A stretch of 64,000 nt of DNA from Polyodon spathula. Its lineage: Eukaryota > Chordata > Actinopteri > Acipenseriformes > Polyodontidae. Positions 9,554-22,904 of this stretch are shown here, piece after piece. How positions within the stretch are numbered: position 1 is the first letter of the stretch; each line of letters opens with the position of its first letter. The stretch spans positions 22,930,346-22,994,345 of the forward strand of contig NC_054547.1 in NCBI RefSeq assembly GCF_017654505.1, written 5' to 3'. Below the pieces are notes generated by a model that saw nothing but the letters and a program-made list of their open reading frames with translations, did not search any database and was not told the DNA's origin. The position numbers and the translations under genes are program-made.

Positions 9554-10677
9554 TTTTCTCATTTCTCTTATATTACTCTACTTATTACTCTCTTGTCTGT
9601 TTACTGTACACATTCTCGAATAGCTTTCCCTCGCTTTATTATTTATTTGATCAAGTAAAAAAATAAGTGATATCTATAGCAAAAACATTGTCAATGTAAA
9701 AAGTTAGAAAAACGTAACAGCCATTTAGATGGGTGATGTCAAACACAAAAGTACAAGTTAGGAGAAGCAATTAGGCCAATCTTGTCAAGCGTCAAGCAAA
9801 CAGGCACAATTGGAAAGGAGCTGGGGCCCAAGATTCAGCAATTCTTACTTCTAATTTGGCGCCTTTTTTGATCGCTTCGCTCCACTTTATCGCTCCAATT
9901 GAAATGCTGTTTGTATGACTTGAAGTGACAGACACTCACACACACAGAGACACACATACACTGACATATACACAGAGACACATGCAGACACACTGAGACA
10001 CACACACTGAGAGACACAAACACACACTGAGACACACACACACTGACATATACACACACTGAGACACACAGACACTGAGACATGCACACACACAAACTGA
10101 CATATACACACACACTGAGACACACACACACTGACACATACACACACCGAGAAACACACACAATGAGACATACACACACACAAACTGACATACACACACA
10201 CACACTGAGAAACACACACACACTCTTAAACATATACACACACACACACACACACTGGCACACAGACACTGAGAAACACACACTAAACCACACACAGTCT
10301 CAGTGTGTGTGTGTGTGTCTCAGTCACTTTAAGTCATACAAAGAGCATTTCAGCGATCAAAGAAAGACGCCAAGTTAGAAGCAAGAATTGTATGAATCTT
10401 GGGCTCCAGAACCTTTCCAATTGTGCCTATTTGCTTGACACTTGACAAGATTGGCCTAATTGCTTCTCCTAACTTGTACTTTTGTGTTTGACATCACCCA
10501 TCTAAATGGCTGTTACGTTTTTCTAACTTTTTACATTGACAATGTTTTTGCTATAGATATCACTTATTTTTTTACTTGATCAAATAAATAATAAAGCGAG
10601 GGAAAGCTATTCGAGAATGTGTACAGTAAACAGACAAGAGAGTAATAAGTAGAGTAATATAAGAGAAATGAGAAAAG
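9554..10677. mobile_element. Large palindrome / foldback element
   Basis: Two arms of about 370-385 bp, 9554-9935 and 10,320-10,677, are near-perfect reverse complements (for example CTCATTTCTCTTATATTACT against its complement at the far end). The right arm lacks about 25 bp near the centre. The core is a CA-rich tandem tract. No open frame exists in the arms. It looks like a foldback transposon or MITE with very long terminal inverted repeats; target duplications are not evident by eye. Confidence 0.8.
9936..10310. repeat. CACACACTGAGA-type degenerate tandem repeat
   Basis: CA runs punctuated by TGAGACA and TGACATATA words, without stops in several frames, which creates spurious Cys/Val-rich open frames on the minus strand. 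It forms the loop of the palindrome. Confidence 0.9.
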
Positions 10678-10762
10678 ATTTGAGAGTAAAATAATGGCAG
10701 AAGGAACTTTTGGACAATATTGAAAGTGTAAACATTGTAAACAAAATCAAATGTACACGTAC

Positions 10763-10765
<3 letters not shown>

Positions 10766-10840
<75 letters not shown>
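10766..10840. repeat. (TA)n microsatellite
   Basis: A pure TA tract adjoining the next Tc1-like element at 10,841. Confidence 0.95.
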
Positions 10841-10843
<3 letters not shown>

Positions 10844-11040
10844 TGCCTATAGAAAGTCTACACCTCCTTGAATTTTTTTCACATTTTGTTGTGTCAGTGC
10901 CTCAGAGTTTCATGCATTTAAATGAGGATTTTTTTTTCGACTTATCTACACACCATACTCCACACTGTTAAAGAGAAAAAAAAGTTTTTATTGAGAAAAA
11001 AAAATTATATATTAAAAATACAAAACTGAAAGATCATAAT

Positions 11041-11700
11041 TGGGTAAGTCTCCACCCCTTGAGTTAATACTTGGCAATATTTGACCATTCTTCTTTACAA
11101 AACTGTTCAAGCTCTGTCCAGTTCCTTGGGGAGTGTTGATGGACAGCAATCTTCAAGTCATGCCACAAATTTTTGATTGGATTTATGTCAGGGCTCTGAC
11201 TGGGCCACTCAAGGACATTTACCTTTTTGTTCTTTAGCCACTCCAGTGTAGCTTTGGCTGGGTGCTTTGGGTCGTTGTCATGCTGAAAGGTGAACTTCCG
11301 TCACAGTTTCAGCTTTCTTGCAGAGGGCAGCAGGTTTTCCTCAAGGACTTCTCTGTGCTTTGCTCCATTCATTTTCCCTTCTATCCTGACAAGTGCCCCA
11401 GTCCCTGTCGATGAGAAACATCCTCAAAACATGATGCTGTCACCACCAGGCTTCACAGTAGGGATGGTGTTCTTTGGGTGATGCACTGAATTGGATTCGC
11501 GCCAAACAGAACGATTTGCTTTTAGGCCAAAAAGTTCAATTTTTGTTTCGTCAGACAACAAAATGTTTTGCCACATGGCTACAGAATCTCCTGAGTGGAT
11601 TTTGCATACTTCAAACAGGATTCAAGTTGGGCTTTCTTGAGCAATCTGTACCTTTCAACAACTTTGTCCCTGAATTCTTTTGAAAGTGCCTTGGTGCTCA
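11041..11700 (-). pseudogene. Tc1-like transposase C-terminal half relic
   Basis: Read on the minus strand, 11,480-11,060 gives a Tc1 catalytic core: a [16 protein letters not shown] block after the second catalytic Asp (QHDNDPKH) and then [15 protein letters not shown]. In this last block the third catalytic residue of the DD34E triad, normally Glu, is Lys (codon AAA). Together with stops and the LINE insertion upstream, this makes it inactive. The LINE interrupts the frame between the N-terminal and catalytic parts. Confidence 0.75.
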
Positions 11701-14104
11701 TAAGAACATAAGAACATAAGAACATAAGAAAGTTTACAAACGAGCGGAGGCCATTCGGCCCATCTTGCTCGTTTGGTTGTTAGTAGCTTATTGATCCCAA
11801 AATCTCATCAAGCAGCTTCTTGAAGGATCCCAGGGTGTCAGCTTCAACAACATTACGAGGGAGTTGATTCCAGACCCTCACAATTCTCTGTGTAAAAAAG
11901 TGTCTCCTATTTTCTGTTCTGAATGCCCCTTTTTCTAAACTCCATTTGTGACCCCAGGTCCTTGTTTCTTTTTTCAGGCTGAAAAAGTCTCTTGGGTCGA
12001 CACTGTCAATACCTTTTAGAATTTTGAATGCTTGAATTAGGTCGCCACGTAGTCTTCTTTGTTCAAGACTGAACAGATTCAATTCTTTTAGCCTGTCTGC
12101 ATATGACATGCCTTTTAAGCCCGGAATAATTCTGGTCGCTCTTCTTTGCACTCTTTCTAGAGCAGCAATATCTTTTTTATAGCGAGGTGACCAGAACTGA
12201 ACACAATATTCAAGATGAGGTCCTACTAGTGCATTGTACAGTTTTAACATTACTTCCCTTGATTTAAATTCAACACTTTTCACAATGTATCCGAGCATCT
12301 TGTTAGCCTTTTTTATAGCTTCCCCACATTGTCTAGATGAAGACATTTCTGAGTCAACAAAAACTCCTAGGTCTTTTTCATAGATTCCTTCTCCAATTTC
12401 AATATCTCCCATATGATATTTATAATGTACATTTTTATTTCCTGCGTGCAGTACCTTACACTTTTCTCTATTAAATGTCATTTGCCATGTGTCTGCCCAG
12501 TTCTGAATCTTGTCTAGATCATTTTGAATGACCTTTGCTGCTGCAACAGTGTTTGCCACTCCTCCTACTTTTGTGTCAGATGCAAATTTAACAAGTTTGC
12601 TTACTATACCAGAATCTAAATCATTAATGTAGATTAGGAATAGCAGAGGACCTAATACTGATCCCTGTGGTACACCGCTGGTTACCACACTCCATTCTGA
12701 GGTTTTTCCTCTAATCAGTACTTTCTGTTTTCTACATGTTAACCACTCCCTAATCCATGTACATGTGTTTCCTTGAATCCCAACTGCGTTCAGTTTGAGA
12801 ATTAATCTTTTGTGCGGGACTTTGTCAAAAGCTTTCTGGAAATCTAAATAAATCATGTCATATGCTTTGCAATTATCCATTATCGATGTTGCATCCTCAA
12901 AAAAATCAAGCAAGTTAGTTAGGCACGATCTCCCTTTCCTAAAACCATGTTGACTGTCTCCCAGGACCCTGTTACCATATAGGTAATTTTCCATTTTGGA
13001 TCTTATTATAGTTTCCATAAGTTTGCATATAATAGAAGTCAGGCTTACTGGTCTGTAGTTACCTGGTTCAGTTTTGTTTCCCTTTTTGTGGATCGGTATT
13101 ACGTTTGCAATTTTCCAGTCTGTCGGTACCACCCCTGTGTCAAGAGACTGCTGCATGATCTTGGTTAGCGGTTTGTAAATTACTTCTTTCATTTCTTTGA
13201 GTACTACTGGGAGGATCTCATCCGGCCCAGGGGATTTGTTTATTTTAAGAGCTCCTAGTCCCTTTAACACTTCTGCCTCAGTTATGCTAAAGTTATTTAA
13301 AACTGGATAGGAACTGGATGACATGTGGGGCATGTTGTCAGTATCTTCCTTTGTAAAAACTTGTGAAAAGTAATCATTTAACATATTTGCTATTTTTTTT
13401 TCTTCCTCTACGATTTTGCCATTTGTATCTCTTAAACATTTAATCTCCTCTTTGAATGTTCGCTTGCTGTTGTAATATTGGAAAAACATTTTGGAATTGG
13501 TTTTAGCTCCCTTAGCAATGTTTATTTCTATTTCTCTCTTGGCCTTTCTAACTTCCTTTTTGACTTGCGTTTGCAATTCTGTGTACTCTTTCTGCGTACT
13601 TTCTTTTTGGTCCTTTTTTAATGCTCTGTAAAGTGCCTTTTTTCGCTGAATATTTTTTTTAATTGCTGTATTAAACTATTTTGGCACTTTAGTTTTACAT
13701 TTAGATTTGTCTACTTTAGGGATATAATTGTTTTCCGCCTCTAGTACTACATTTTTGAAGAACAACCATCCTTCTTCTGTGGGTGTTTTCTCTATTTTAC
13801 TCCAATCTACTTCTGTTAGTCTCTGTTTCATACCTTCATAGTTTGCTTTTCTAAAATTGTAAACCTTAGCTTTAGTCTTTACTTTTGGGGATTTAAAAAA
13901 CACTTCAAATGAGACCATGTTGTGGTCTGAGTTTGCCAGTGGTTCTCTGACCTCTGTTTTAGTTATTCTATCTTCGTTATTTGAAAAGACTAAATCAAGG
14001 CATGCCTCCCCTCTAGTCGGTGCCTTGACAAATTGTGTTAGGAAGCAGTCATTTGTCATTTCCACCATTTCTATTTCATCCTTCTTTGCTTTGAAATGCA
14101 CTAC
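11701..14104 (-). mobile_element. CR1-like non-LTR retrotransposon, 5'-truncated
   Basis: The minus-strand element ends at its 3' side in a short tandem TTCTTATG repeat (plus strand CATAAGAA, 11,699-11,730), a microsatellite tail typical of CR1-group LINEs. Its 5' end is truncated within the endonuclease at about 14,104. Both flanks are the same Tc1-like element, so the insertion is younger than that Tc1. Confidence 0.85.
11780..14101 (-). pseudogene. CR1-like ORF2: endonuclease C-terminus plus reverse transcriptase
   Basis: The frame 14,101-11,780 is continuous except for one TAG at 13,676-13,678. The first 141 residues are the end of an APE-type endonuclease with the catalytic SDHNMV motif. 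The RT follows: NKSPGPDEI, NVIPIHKKG, NYRPVSLTSI, YLDFQKAFDKVPH (motif A Asp present), SGVPQGSVLGPLLFLIYIND, then motif C as KFASDTKVGG. Motif C is normally FADD, so the first catalytic Asp is replaced by Ser. The C-terminal region (FWSPRYKKDIAALERVQRRA, then the RHFFTQRIVRVWNQLPRNVV block) is intact. The element would have copied its own RNA at a nicked target; this copy cannot. Confidence 0.9.
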
Positions 14105-14358
14105 TCAGCAGAGGGAACCTACAGGAACTGGTGAATTTATCCTGAAATCACGTAAATCACTACAATTTAACACAAATGGAGGCCAGAAAACTTGGTGTGT
14201 GATTTTGAAGGCAATTGGTTACACCTGAGCTAATTTAGGATTGCTATTACAAAGGGGGTGGACACAGTTATTTCAGTTTTTATTTTTAATTAATTTTCTA
14301 CAGATTTCTAGAGTATTTTTTTCACTTAGAAGTTGTGAGGTAGGATGTGTAGATAAAC

Positions 14359-14360
<2 letters not shown>

Positions 14361-14439
<79 letters not shown>

Positions 14440-14440
14440 C
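14361..14440. repeat. (TA)n and T-run
   Basis: A TA dinucleotide tract followed by about 20 T, inside the 3' end of the second Tc1 element. Confidence 0.95.
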
Positions 14441-14489
14441 CAGGCTATAATGCAACAAAAGGTGAACATTTTGAAAGGGGTTGTAGACT

Positions 14490-14895
14490 AGGAGTTACAA
14501 AGGGATTTGTTTTGTTTTTGAAGAATCATCATGAAGGTTAAAACAATTAGATGGAATGATTCTGTAAATTTCTTTCTCAAGTTAACAGTCCATGCTGGGC
14601 CACCTCAACACAGTAAAGCACTCTGCCTAAGTGGGTCAATGCCTTTCACTTCACCACTTTCCATCAAAAAAATCAACAATATAGCCTTTATGGCTTTTAG
14701 GTGGCTAAGATATCACATGTACTTACCTTGTGTGCAAAATAATGCAACTGAACTGTGCCCAAAATAATATAGTGGTATTCACCAGATCGAATGATGTTCC
14801 AATTGTCCATACCAAAACATTTGAAATAGTAGACAATAATATGGCTGTTTGACCCATAAAACATTGAAATGGCCAAAAAAAAAAAAACCACTATT
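14490..14895 (+). repeat. Dispersed repeat X, copy 1
   Basis: About 405 bp beginning GGAGTTACAAAGGGATTTG and ending near CCACTATTTTACTG. It matches, in reverse complement, 22,905-23,310. It starts exactly where the Tc1 end is cut. No coding capacity; the family is unrecognised. Confidence 0.75.
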
Positions 14896-14937
14896 TTACT
14901 GAGGAATCAGCAAGCAGCAGAGGAATAAAAGGTGAAG

Positions 14938-15432
14938 CTGTATTTTACACGCGGTGTCTCGCTGTTTATGCTGTAAAAAAGGTCAACGGTTCATATATTA
15001 TCGGCCAGTGTAAAAATAAGATATTTTTCGCTTTTTCAGGTAAGATCTGTAAATATTGTTACACAAGAAGTAATATGTTTACAATATCTTAAGTAAGATA
15101 TATATTTAGTATTATTTGCCGTGTTCAAAATTATACGCAAAGTTATTTGTGATGTTTATGTTCACAACGTGGTCTGCTCAGTGATATTATAGTTGTTTTA
15201 TGATTTCATTGTGTAGCTTAATATAGAGTATTGACAACCGAATAACGGCAGGGACACTGTAAGAGTAACCTGTTCTATGTAATGTTGTTTTAAATATTAT
15301 ATGATAGAAACTGCATTGTACACGTGGTGCCTCATTGTTTATGCTCATTGCTCATTGTTTATGCTGTAAAGAAGGCCAACGGTTCATGTATTATCGGCCA
15401 GTGTAAAAATAAGATATTTTTTGCTTTTTCAG
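14938..15432 (+). repeat. Pair of ~100-bp direct repeats (14,938-15,039 and 15,313-15,432)
   Basis: Both copies contain CAACGGTTCAT, TTATCGGCCAGTGTAAAAAT and a CGCTTTTTCAG or TGCTTTTTCAG ending that resembles a splice acceptor. The second copy carries a small internal duplication (TGCTCATTGCTCATTGTTTA). The ~275 bp between them is AT-rich and unassigned. Confidence 0.7.
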
Positions 15433-15500
15433 TGTGCTTGAAAATGAAGACCATTAACCGGAGAACACAGTTTTCATCCAGTGTTATTTCAATTGCAACA

Positions 15501-15511
15501 TATATATATAA

Positions 15512-15582
<71 letters not shown>
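15501..15582. repeat. (TA)n microsatellite
   Basis: TA tract directly flanking the Tc1-like element at 15,583; its partner lies at 16,834-16,896. Confidence 0.95.

Positions 15583-16833
<1,251 letters not shown>

Positions 16834-16896
<63 letters not shown>
16834..16896. repeat. (TA)n microsatellite
   Basis: The right half of the TA tract split by the Tc1-like element. Confidence 0.95.
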
Positions 16897-16899
<3 letters not shown>

Positions 16900-18710
16900 T
16901 TATAAAAAAATATTTTTGATTATTTTTTTAAAAACAGATTGCAGCCTGCCTTTACAATCATTATGTTTTCGTCCATTTTGCAGTGCCCTGATTTTATGGA
17001 ATTGTTAGATTTGATGTTGCACAAAAGAAACTGCAAACTTGAAACCCTTACACCTTCATTTTAGATTATATCTGCCCCTGGGTTGAAACCTGTTTATCTT
17101 TATTATTATGAAGATCCCTGGCCACGTTGTTGGTTTGGGAATTACCTTGGCTCAGTGCTGAGGAAAAAATACCATCAACATATGTTGCCTTAACGTGGCA
17201 GCTTGAGTCAACATTAGTATGATTCCGTGCAAAAAATTATGAAGATACCCTGATTGTTCTTGTGGCAGAAATGCAAAGGCACTTTAACCCTTTGTGGCTT
17301 GTCATCTCCAGCAGCACCTCAAGCTGCTTTGTCTGATACACTGACAGAAATCCATTAACCCTTGACGTGCGGGATCTATTGGATGAGGATTATTTCAACA
17401 GCTTCCTTTGATATTCATCACATTTGGGCAGGGTTCGTGCACCTGCCGGGCATGCTGAGGGTGTAATTACACTGTTGTTTTTTTTTGTAAATAACAGGAG
17501 CTGCTGCTGCTGCTTAGCGACCATCTGATTTCTCATCTCGTCTCAGATCTCATCAGCACAGTCCTCATTATCCACTATTACATGACAATTGCTGGGTGAA
17601 AAACCCATCCTTCTTCTAAGTCTTTCTAACAATAAATAAAACCTCCATATCATCCCTGGGAATGTGTTTGGATCTACAATGAAGGACAAAATGAGTTCAG
17701 CACTGGGACTAAAGATAAGCATAAGACATATTTAAAAGATGCTCTCCTGTAGGTGAATCACTACTTCACAGAAGAAATCTGAAAAATACAATATTGTTTT
17801 ACCCCTGGACAATATATAGCTGAACCACAGTGCAGTGTAACCCAATGAAATATTGTGCTGCCATCTCGAAACTTTGACCAATAGCTCGTTATTGTATCTG
17901 CCATTGTGATACCACTTCACTGCCATTGTAGTGACACTGACTGCATTGCCATTGAAGATTATTTGGTTAGGGTTGTCACCAAGGTATTTTGAAATACTGT
18001 GTTCCTTCTCTTTTTGTACAACAATTGTGTTGTGTGGGGAAGTTCAGAAAAAATAAGCTCAAATAGCATTTGTTTAAACTCAGCCCTATTTCCGGCTGTT
18101 TTTCACTGTTTTCATTAGTTTGTGCTGCATGCATGAAATTTATATAAAATGGAAGAACACACAATTTCCTTGTGTGATCCTGTTGCAACAGGATCAGGCA
18201 TACTATATGTGGTAGAGATGAGAATATATGTTCCTTTTTGCAGTTCCTGAAAAAAACATCTCTCTTTCTTCGGTCTGTAGCTTCTCTAGCAACCTGGCCA
18301 GGCACTGAAATACACCCACGTGTCCCACAGGACAGTACTGTTGCATTCTGGAGGCTGTGGTTTTCTCTCTGAACTACGGATATTATATTGAGATGCTAAG
18401 CTTTCCAACGATACCACCCATTTCTGTCTAGCTGCTAAAATGACGGAGTAATGACTCATAACAACCTATGCATGTGACCGCTCTCACATGATGAGTGGTT
18501 TACCTTCAGGCAATCGTAGCCCCAGCTAGGAATACCGCATATCAACAGTGAATATGTAATTGGAAAGCACCAGGTCTATACTTTTAAATAAGTCATGTAG
18601 GTAGCTTTTACATTGTCTAAGTAATATGCACTTAAGTTTGGTGTGCCAGCACACTGAAACAAATGGGGCTGAGTTTAAAGTAAAGAGCTTGAGAGTTTCC
18701 CAACCTTACC
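16900..18710. other. Unassigned sequence
   Basis: No convincing coding frame, inverted repeat or known repeat. TTAACCCTT words occur at about 17,286 and 17,356 in the same orientation, without a partner end. Confidence 0.4.
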
Positions 18711-18712
18711 AG

Positions 18713-18750
18713 TATTATTATTATTATTATTATTATTGTTTATTATTATT
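18713..18750. repeat. (ATT)n microsatellite
   Basis: An ATT triplet run next to the tail of the SINE that follows. Confidence 0.9.
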
Positions 18751-18776
18751 TGAATCAGCAATAATTTTTTCTCATT

Positions 18777-19195
18777 TTCTCCCCAATTTGGAAAGACCTA
18801 TTATTTTTTTATTTGAACCTGGCTCACCACTGCCACCCTCACACTGACTCGACAGACAGAAAGATGGACACACTGAAACATGTGCCATCAGCTGTCCGCT
18901 ATTTTTCACTCTACAGGCCCGCCATGCAGCCGCCTCAGAGCTACAGCTTCGGAGGACCACACAGCTCTGAGCAACTTACAGGCAGGCCCACAGGTGCCCG
19001 GCCTGTCTAAAGGAGTTTCTGGTGTGTAGTGAGCCAAGGACACCCTGGCCGACCTAAGTCCAATTGTGCACCGCTCCCTGGGAACTCCCGTCCACAGTTG
19101 GCAGTGGAATAGTCTGGAATTGAACTGACAACCTCCAGGCTATAGAGCACATCCTGCACTTCTCGCGGAGTGCCTTTACTGGATGTGCCACCCAC
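18777..19195 (-). mobile_element. tRNA-derived SINE with long conserved body, copy 1
   Basis: Read on the minus strand from 19,195: GTGGCACATCCAGTAAAGGC (tRNA-related head with A box), a B-box-like GTTCAATTCCAGAC, then GGGAGTTCCCAGGGAGCG and a body with the CTCCGAAGCTGTAGCTCTGA word. It ends in a CCAAATTGGGGAGAAAAT tail. The same family sits in plus orientation at 46.67 kb, so the consensus is supported twice in the window. Confidence 0.8.
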
Positions 19196-19978
19196 TACTA
19201 TTACCACATTGATTTAAGGAGAACACCTTTTTTGTGTTTAAAATACTACCTGTATTTTATTTTATCGTATCAAGTACCCAAACAAGTTAAAGAACTTCTT
19301 TGCTTTACTGAACATTTCTTTCCAAAACCATACTTTGACAATAGTTTCCACTGTATTGGTTACAAATTTGTTGTATTAATTCAAATTTAAAAGAAAAGTA
19401 TTAAACAATGTTACTTGCATCAGTTAAAAAAGCACAAATGGAAAAAAAAAAACCTGAACAGTTTAATAATCTAATAACCAGCAAACAAAACATTTTATTG
19501 TTGCATACAGTGCAGCACAATTTCATTCAATATCCAGCAGTACAAATACATTAATTTTGTTTTATTAATCACAACCATAACCATACACATGCTTTACAAG
19601 TGTACCACTGCATTGCACTGATGTGTAGAGCAAGTTACAGTGTGTATTAAAGCCATTGAAAATGCTGTACTTGTCACAGGTGGCTGTAGTGATGAAGTCA
19701 TACCCCGGAAGAAACACACAGCATTGTGAGAGAAATGGTGAAGGCGCTTGCTTGCGCTGGTTTATTGCAAATAAAGTAAAAGGTTTAACAAAACAGAACA
19801 CGGCACTTTGGGCCAAAATAAATAGACAAACAAAACAAACAAACAGACGCTAACAAACAAGTACAATGCTAGCCCTCCAGCAAAACTTAGCCATTGATTT
19901 TATTATTAATTCTCCTCACTCCCGTTCTTTCACCCTGAACACACAACCCTGAGTGAGTGAAACGTGCATCTGTATATA

Positions 19979-21575
19979 CAGTGCCTTGCAAAAGTATTCA
20001 GACCCCTGACCAATTCTCTCATATTACTGAATTACAAATGGTAGATTGAAATTTCGTTCTGTTTGATATTTTATTTTAAAACATTGAAACTCAGAATCAA
20101 TTATTGTAAGGTGACATTGGTTTTATGTTGGGAAATATTTTTAAGAAAAATAAAAAGCTGAAATATCTTGCTTGCATAAGTATTCTACTCCTGTGCTGTG
20201 GAAGCTCCCAGTTTGCACCGATGAAAAAAATTTCCCTAACGAGGACACAATTACCTTACCATTGGCCTCCACCTGTGAACCATTAAAGTTGCTGTAACAT
20301 ATTCTGGATAAAAACCCCACTGTTGAAGGATCATTGGTAAGGCTGTGAATCTGAAGGAAAATGAAGACCATAGAGCATTCTACAGAAGTTATAGATAAAG
20401 TAATACAAATGCATAGATTAGGGAAAGGGTACAAAATAATATCCAAGTGTTTGCATATCCCAGTGAGCACAGTTGGATCAATAATCAGGAAGTGGAAGCT
20501 GCATCACACCACCCAGGCACTGCCAAGAAAAGGCTGTCCCTCATAACTCAATGCTCAAACAAGAAGGAGACTTATGAGAGAAGCCACAGAAGGCCAACAA
20601 TGACTTTGAAGGAACTATAGAGTTCAGTGGCTGGGAGTGGAGTAATGGTGCACCAGTCAACCATATCAAGAGCTCTACATAACACTGGCCTGTATGGGAA
20701 GGTGGCAAGAAAGAAGCCGTTACTCAAAAAGTACCATCTGAAAGCACATCTGGAGTTTGCCAGAAAGCATGAGATTGACCCAGCTGCGATGTGGGAAAAG
20801 GTTTTGTGGTCAGATGAGACCAAGGGCTGTTTGGCCAAAACTCAAAGTGCTATGTGTGGTGCAAACCTAACACTACCCATGCCTCAAGACACACCATCCC
20901 TACAGTGAAGTATGGTGGTGGCAGCATCATGCTGTGGGGATGCTTCTCATTAGCAGGGACTGGGCATCTTGATACAACTGAAGGAAGAATGGATGAAGCA
21001 AAATACAGGAAAATACTGCAAGATAATCTGCTTCAGTCCGCTAAAAAACTGAAGCTTGGGAGTAAATTCACCTTGCAGCAGGACAATGATCCCAAGCACA
21101 AGGCCAAAGCAACACTGGAGTGGCTCAAGAACAAAAAGGTGAATGTCCTACAGTGGCCCAGTCAAAGTTCTGATCTCAATCCCATTGAGAATCTGAGGCA
21201 CTATTTGAAAATTGCGGTCCACAAGCGTTGTCCAACCAACCTGAACAAACTGGAGTAAATCTGCCAAGAAGAATGGGCCAAAATCACTCCGACACTGTGC
21301 AAAGCTGGTACATACTTACCCCAAAAGACTTAAAGCTTTTATTGCAGCAAAAGGTGGCTCTACCAAATATTAATGTGTATGGGTTGAATACTTATACAAG
21401 CAAGATATTTCAGTTTTTTATTTTTCTTAAAAATATTACCCAACACAAAACCAATGTCACCTTACAATAATTGATTTTGAGTTTAAGTGTTTTAAAATAA
21501 AATATCGAACAGAACAAAATTTCAATGTACCCTTTGTAATTCAGTGATATGAGAAGATACTTTTGCAAGGCACTG
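19979..21575 (+). mobile_element. Full-length Tc1-like transposon (1,597 bp)
   Basis: Ends are CAGTGCCTTGCAAAAGTATT and its complement AATAC-like...TTTTGCAAGGCACTG, with TA on both sides (19,977-19,978 and 21,576-21,577). The terminal inverted repeats are about 210 bp long. Both ends are intact; only the transposase is broken. Confidence 0.9.
20361..21372 (+). pseudogene. Tc1-like transposase (frameshifted)
   Basis: ATG at 20,361 starts MKTIEHSTEVIDKVIQMHRL with the paired-like helix-turn-helix that binds the inverted repeats. The frame stops at 20,546. The protein then continues in other frames through SGVMVHQSTISRALHNTGLY, VLWSDETK (first catalytic Asp), QQDNDPKHKAK (second Asp) and SSDLNPIENLRHYLK (Glu present). 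All three catalytic residues of the DD34E triad are conserved, but at least three frameshifts or stops separate the pieces. Family length (~340 residues) agrees with the span. Confidence 0.85.
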
Positions 21576-21849
21576 TATATACGGTTGTGCCGGGATTCAA
21601 ATACTAATTAATTATGCACTTGAATCCCAGCACATGAACTAATTTGTGCAACCCTGTGCTCACATAGTATTATCTGCACATGAAATGATTATGCAATCCC
21701 CATGCCTAAATACAGCTATATATTTTAAATCATTCGTGCTACACAGACCCATTCATATTCCGTGCACTAATATCTATACACCAACATTGACACACCACAC
21801 ACAACAAATAACATATAACGCACATGGGCAAATTCAAATAATTTTTATT

Positions 21850-22680
21850 CTACATCAGGCCATAAACACTTTCCTCTTGCCAGCTCCTTTTTTCTTTTGA
21901 CATTTTAAGTTTGTCTTTGTTTCGTCTCCAGTAATGTACTGTTTTTTCAGCATTGCGATCAAAAAACCTATTTATAACATAGCCCCTAGTAACCTTCTTG
22001 TGAATTACATCAGCACAAGTATAACTATGTGGGGCTGGAAGAAAAAAAAGAACCTAAAATCCAATCATTAAGAAACATGAAAGAAAGAATACCTTTAAAA
22101 TTATAAACAGGATTTATACCCTCAACTAGACAGCTGTACTCCCAAAGATGTAATTATAGTCATGCATATATAGTACAGCCCTTGATGAAACCTGCATCAG
22201 AGTTTAATTAGATCTAACTTATTACGTGCCCTGCTTCAATTCAAACACAGACTGCCTCCTTCAACCTGAGTCTATCGCTACCTGCGCTGGACCAGGCTCT
22301 TCTGAGCTTACCGTACCTGTCCTTTCTAAAACCACACAGACAGAAGGAACTGTCAACTTTAATATCCAACACATTACATTAAATAATGAAGCAGCATCAC
22401 CCCTGTTAACCTGTGGTATAGCTACACTCGAACAGCGCACATACTCACCTAGCCTTTACTACACTTATAAAAGAACAGCAAAGTGTAACAAAACATAGTC
22501 AAAGCACGGCAAACTATGCCAAACTATAGTAATTGCTTAGTTTAGCCATGCTTGGGAAAACTGTCAAATTATTGAGGTCAAATTTTACAATGGTAATGCT
22601 GCCATCATGCACATACATATGTACATATAAGCCTGATATCTGCTATTAGCTGCTGTGTTGCTGCTACTATTTCATATATG
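21850..22680. other. Unassigned sequence
   Basis: AT-rich; no coding frame with family resemblance. Confidence 0.4.
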
Positions 22681-22689
22681 ATGCTACTA

Positions 22690-22897
22690 TCACGTATTCT
22701 GCACTTTTCACTGTATTTAATGTATCATGTTTTTTACTTTTTTTTTTTTTTTACTGTATAGCATGTGTTATGCATTTCTCTGTATTTAAAGTATTATGGA
22801 TTTTCCTGTTGTTACTGCATCTTGTAAAGCGCTTTGTGATGGTGGTCCACTATGAAAAGCGCTATATAAAATAAAGATTGATTGATTGATTGATTGG
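22690..22897 (+). repeat. LINE/SINE 3' tail with (GATT)n
   Basis: The words AAGCGCTTTGTGAT and AAAAGCGCTATATAAAATAA, then (GATT)n, are the typical 3' end of vertebrate RTE/L2-type LINEs and their SINEs. No coding part precedes it, so it is a strongly 5'-truncated copy. Confidence 0.65.
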
Positions 22898-22904
22898 TTA
22901 CCAG

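Larger units (their letters stand above)
10841..14490 (-). mobile_element. Second Tc1-like transposon, split by a CR1-like LINE
   Basis: The left end begins CAGTGCCTATAGAAAGTCTA beside (TA)n. After the LINE (11,701-14,104) the element resumes with CAGCAGAGGGAACCTACAGG and reaches a matching but truncated end, CAACAAAAGGTGAACATTTT...GGTTGTAGACT, at about 14,452-14,490. A (TA)n plus T-run has expanded within its last 130 bp. It is a different Tc1 family from the one at 3.3 and 20 kb. Confidence 0.8.
19672..21840 (-). mobile_element. LTR-like repeat Z, copy 1, interrupted by a Tc1 element
   Basis: The halves 19,672-19,978 and 21,576-21,840 match 54,795-55,420 (and part of 47,171-47,545). Shared words include GGCGCTTGCTTGCGC, ACACACAACCC, TGCATCTATATATACTG and GGGATTCAA...TTAATTATTCACTTG. 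On the minus strand a TATATATAG box precedes, by a few hundred bases, an AATAAA signal in CAATAAACC, so it is an LTR oriented on the minus strand. The Tc1 lies at the TATA stretch. Confidence 0.65.

Noticed and set aside
9835..10295. Cys/Val-rich minus-strand frames of 110-152 residues
   Set aside because: They are translations of the CA-rich tandem tract in three frames, not genes.
17286..17370. Two TTAACCCTT words resembling piggyBac MITE ends
   Set aside because: Both face the same way and no inverted partner lies nearby.
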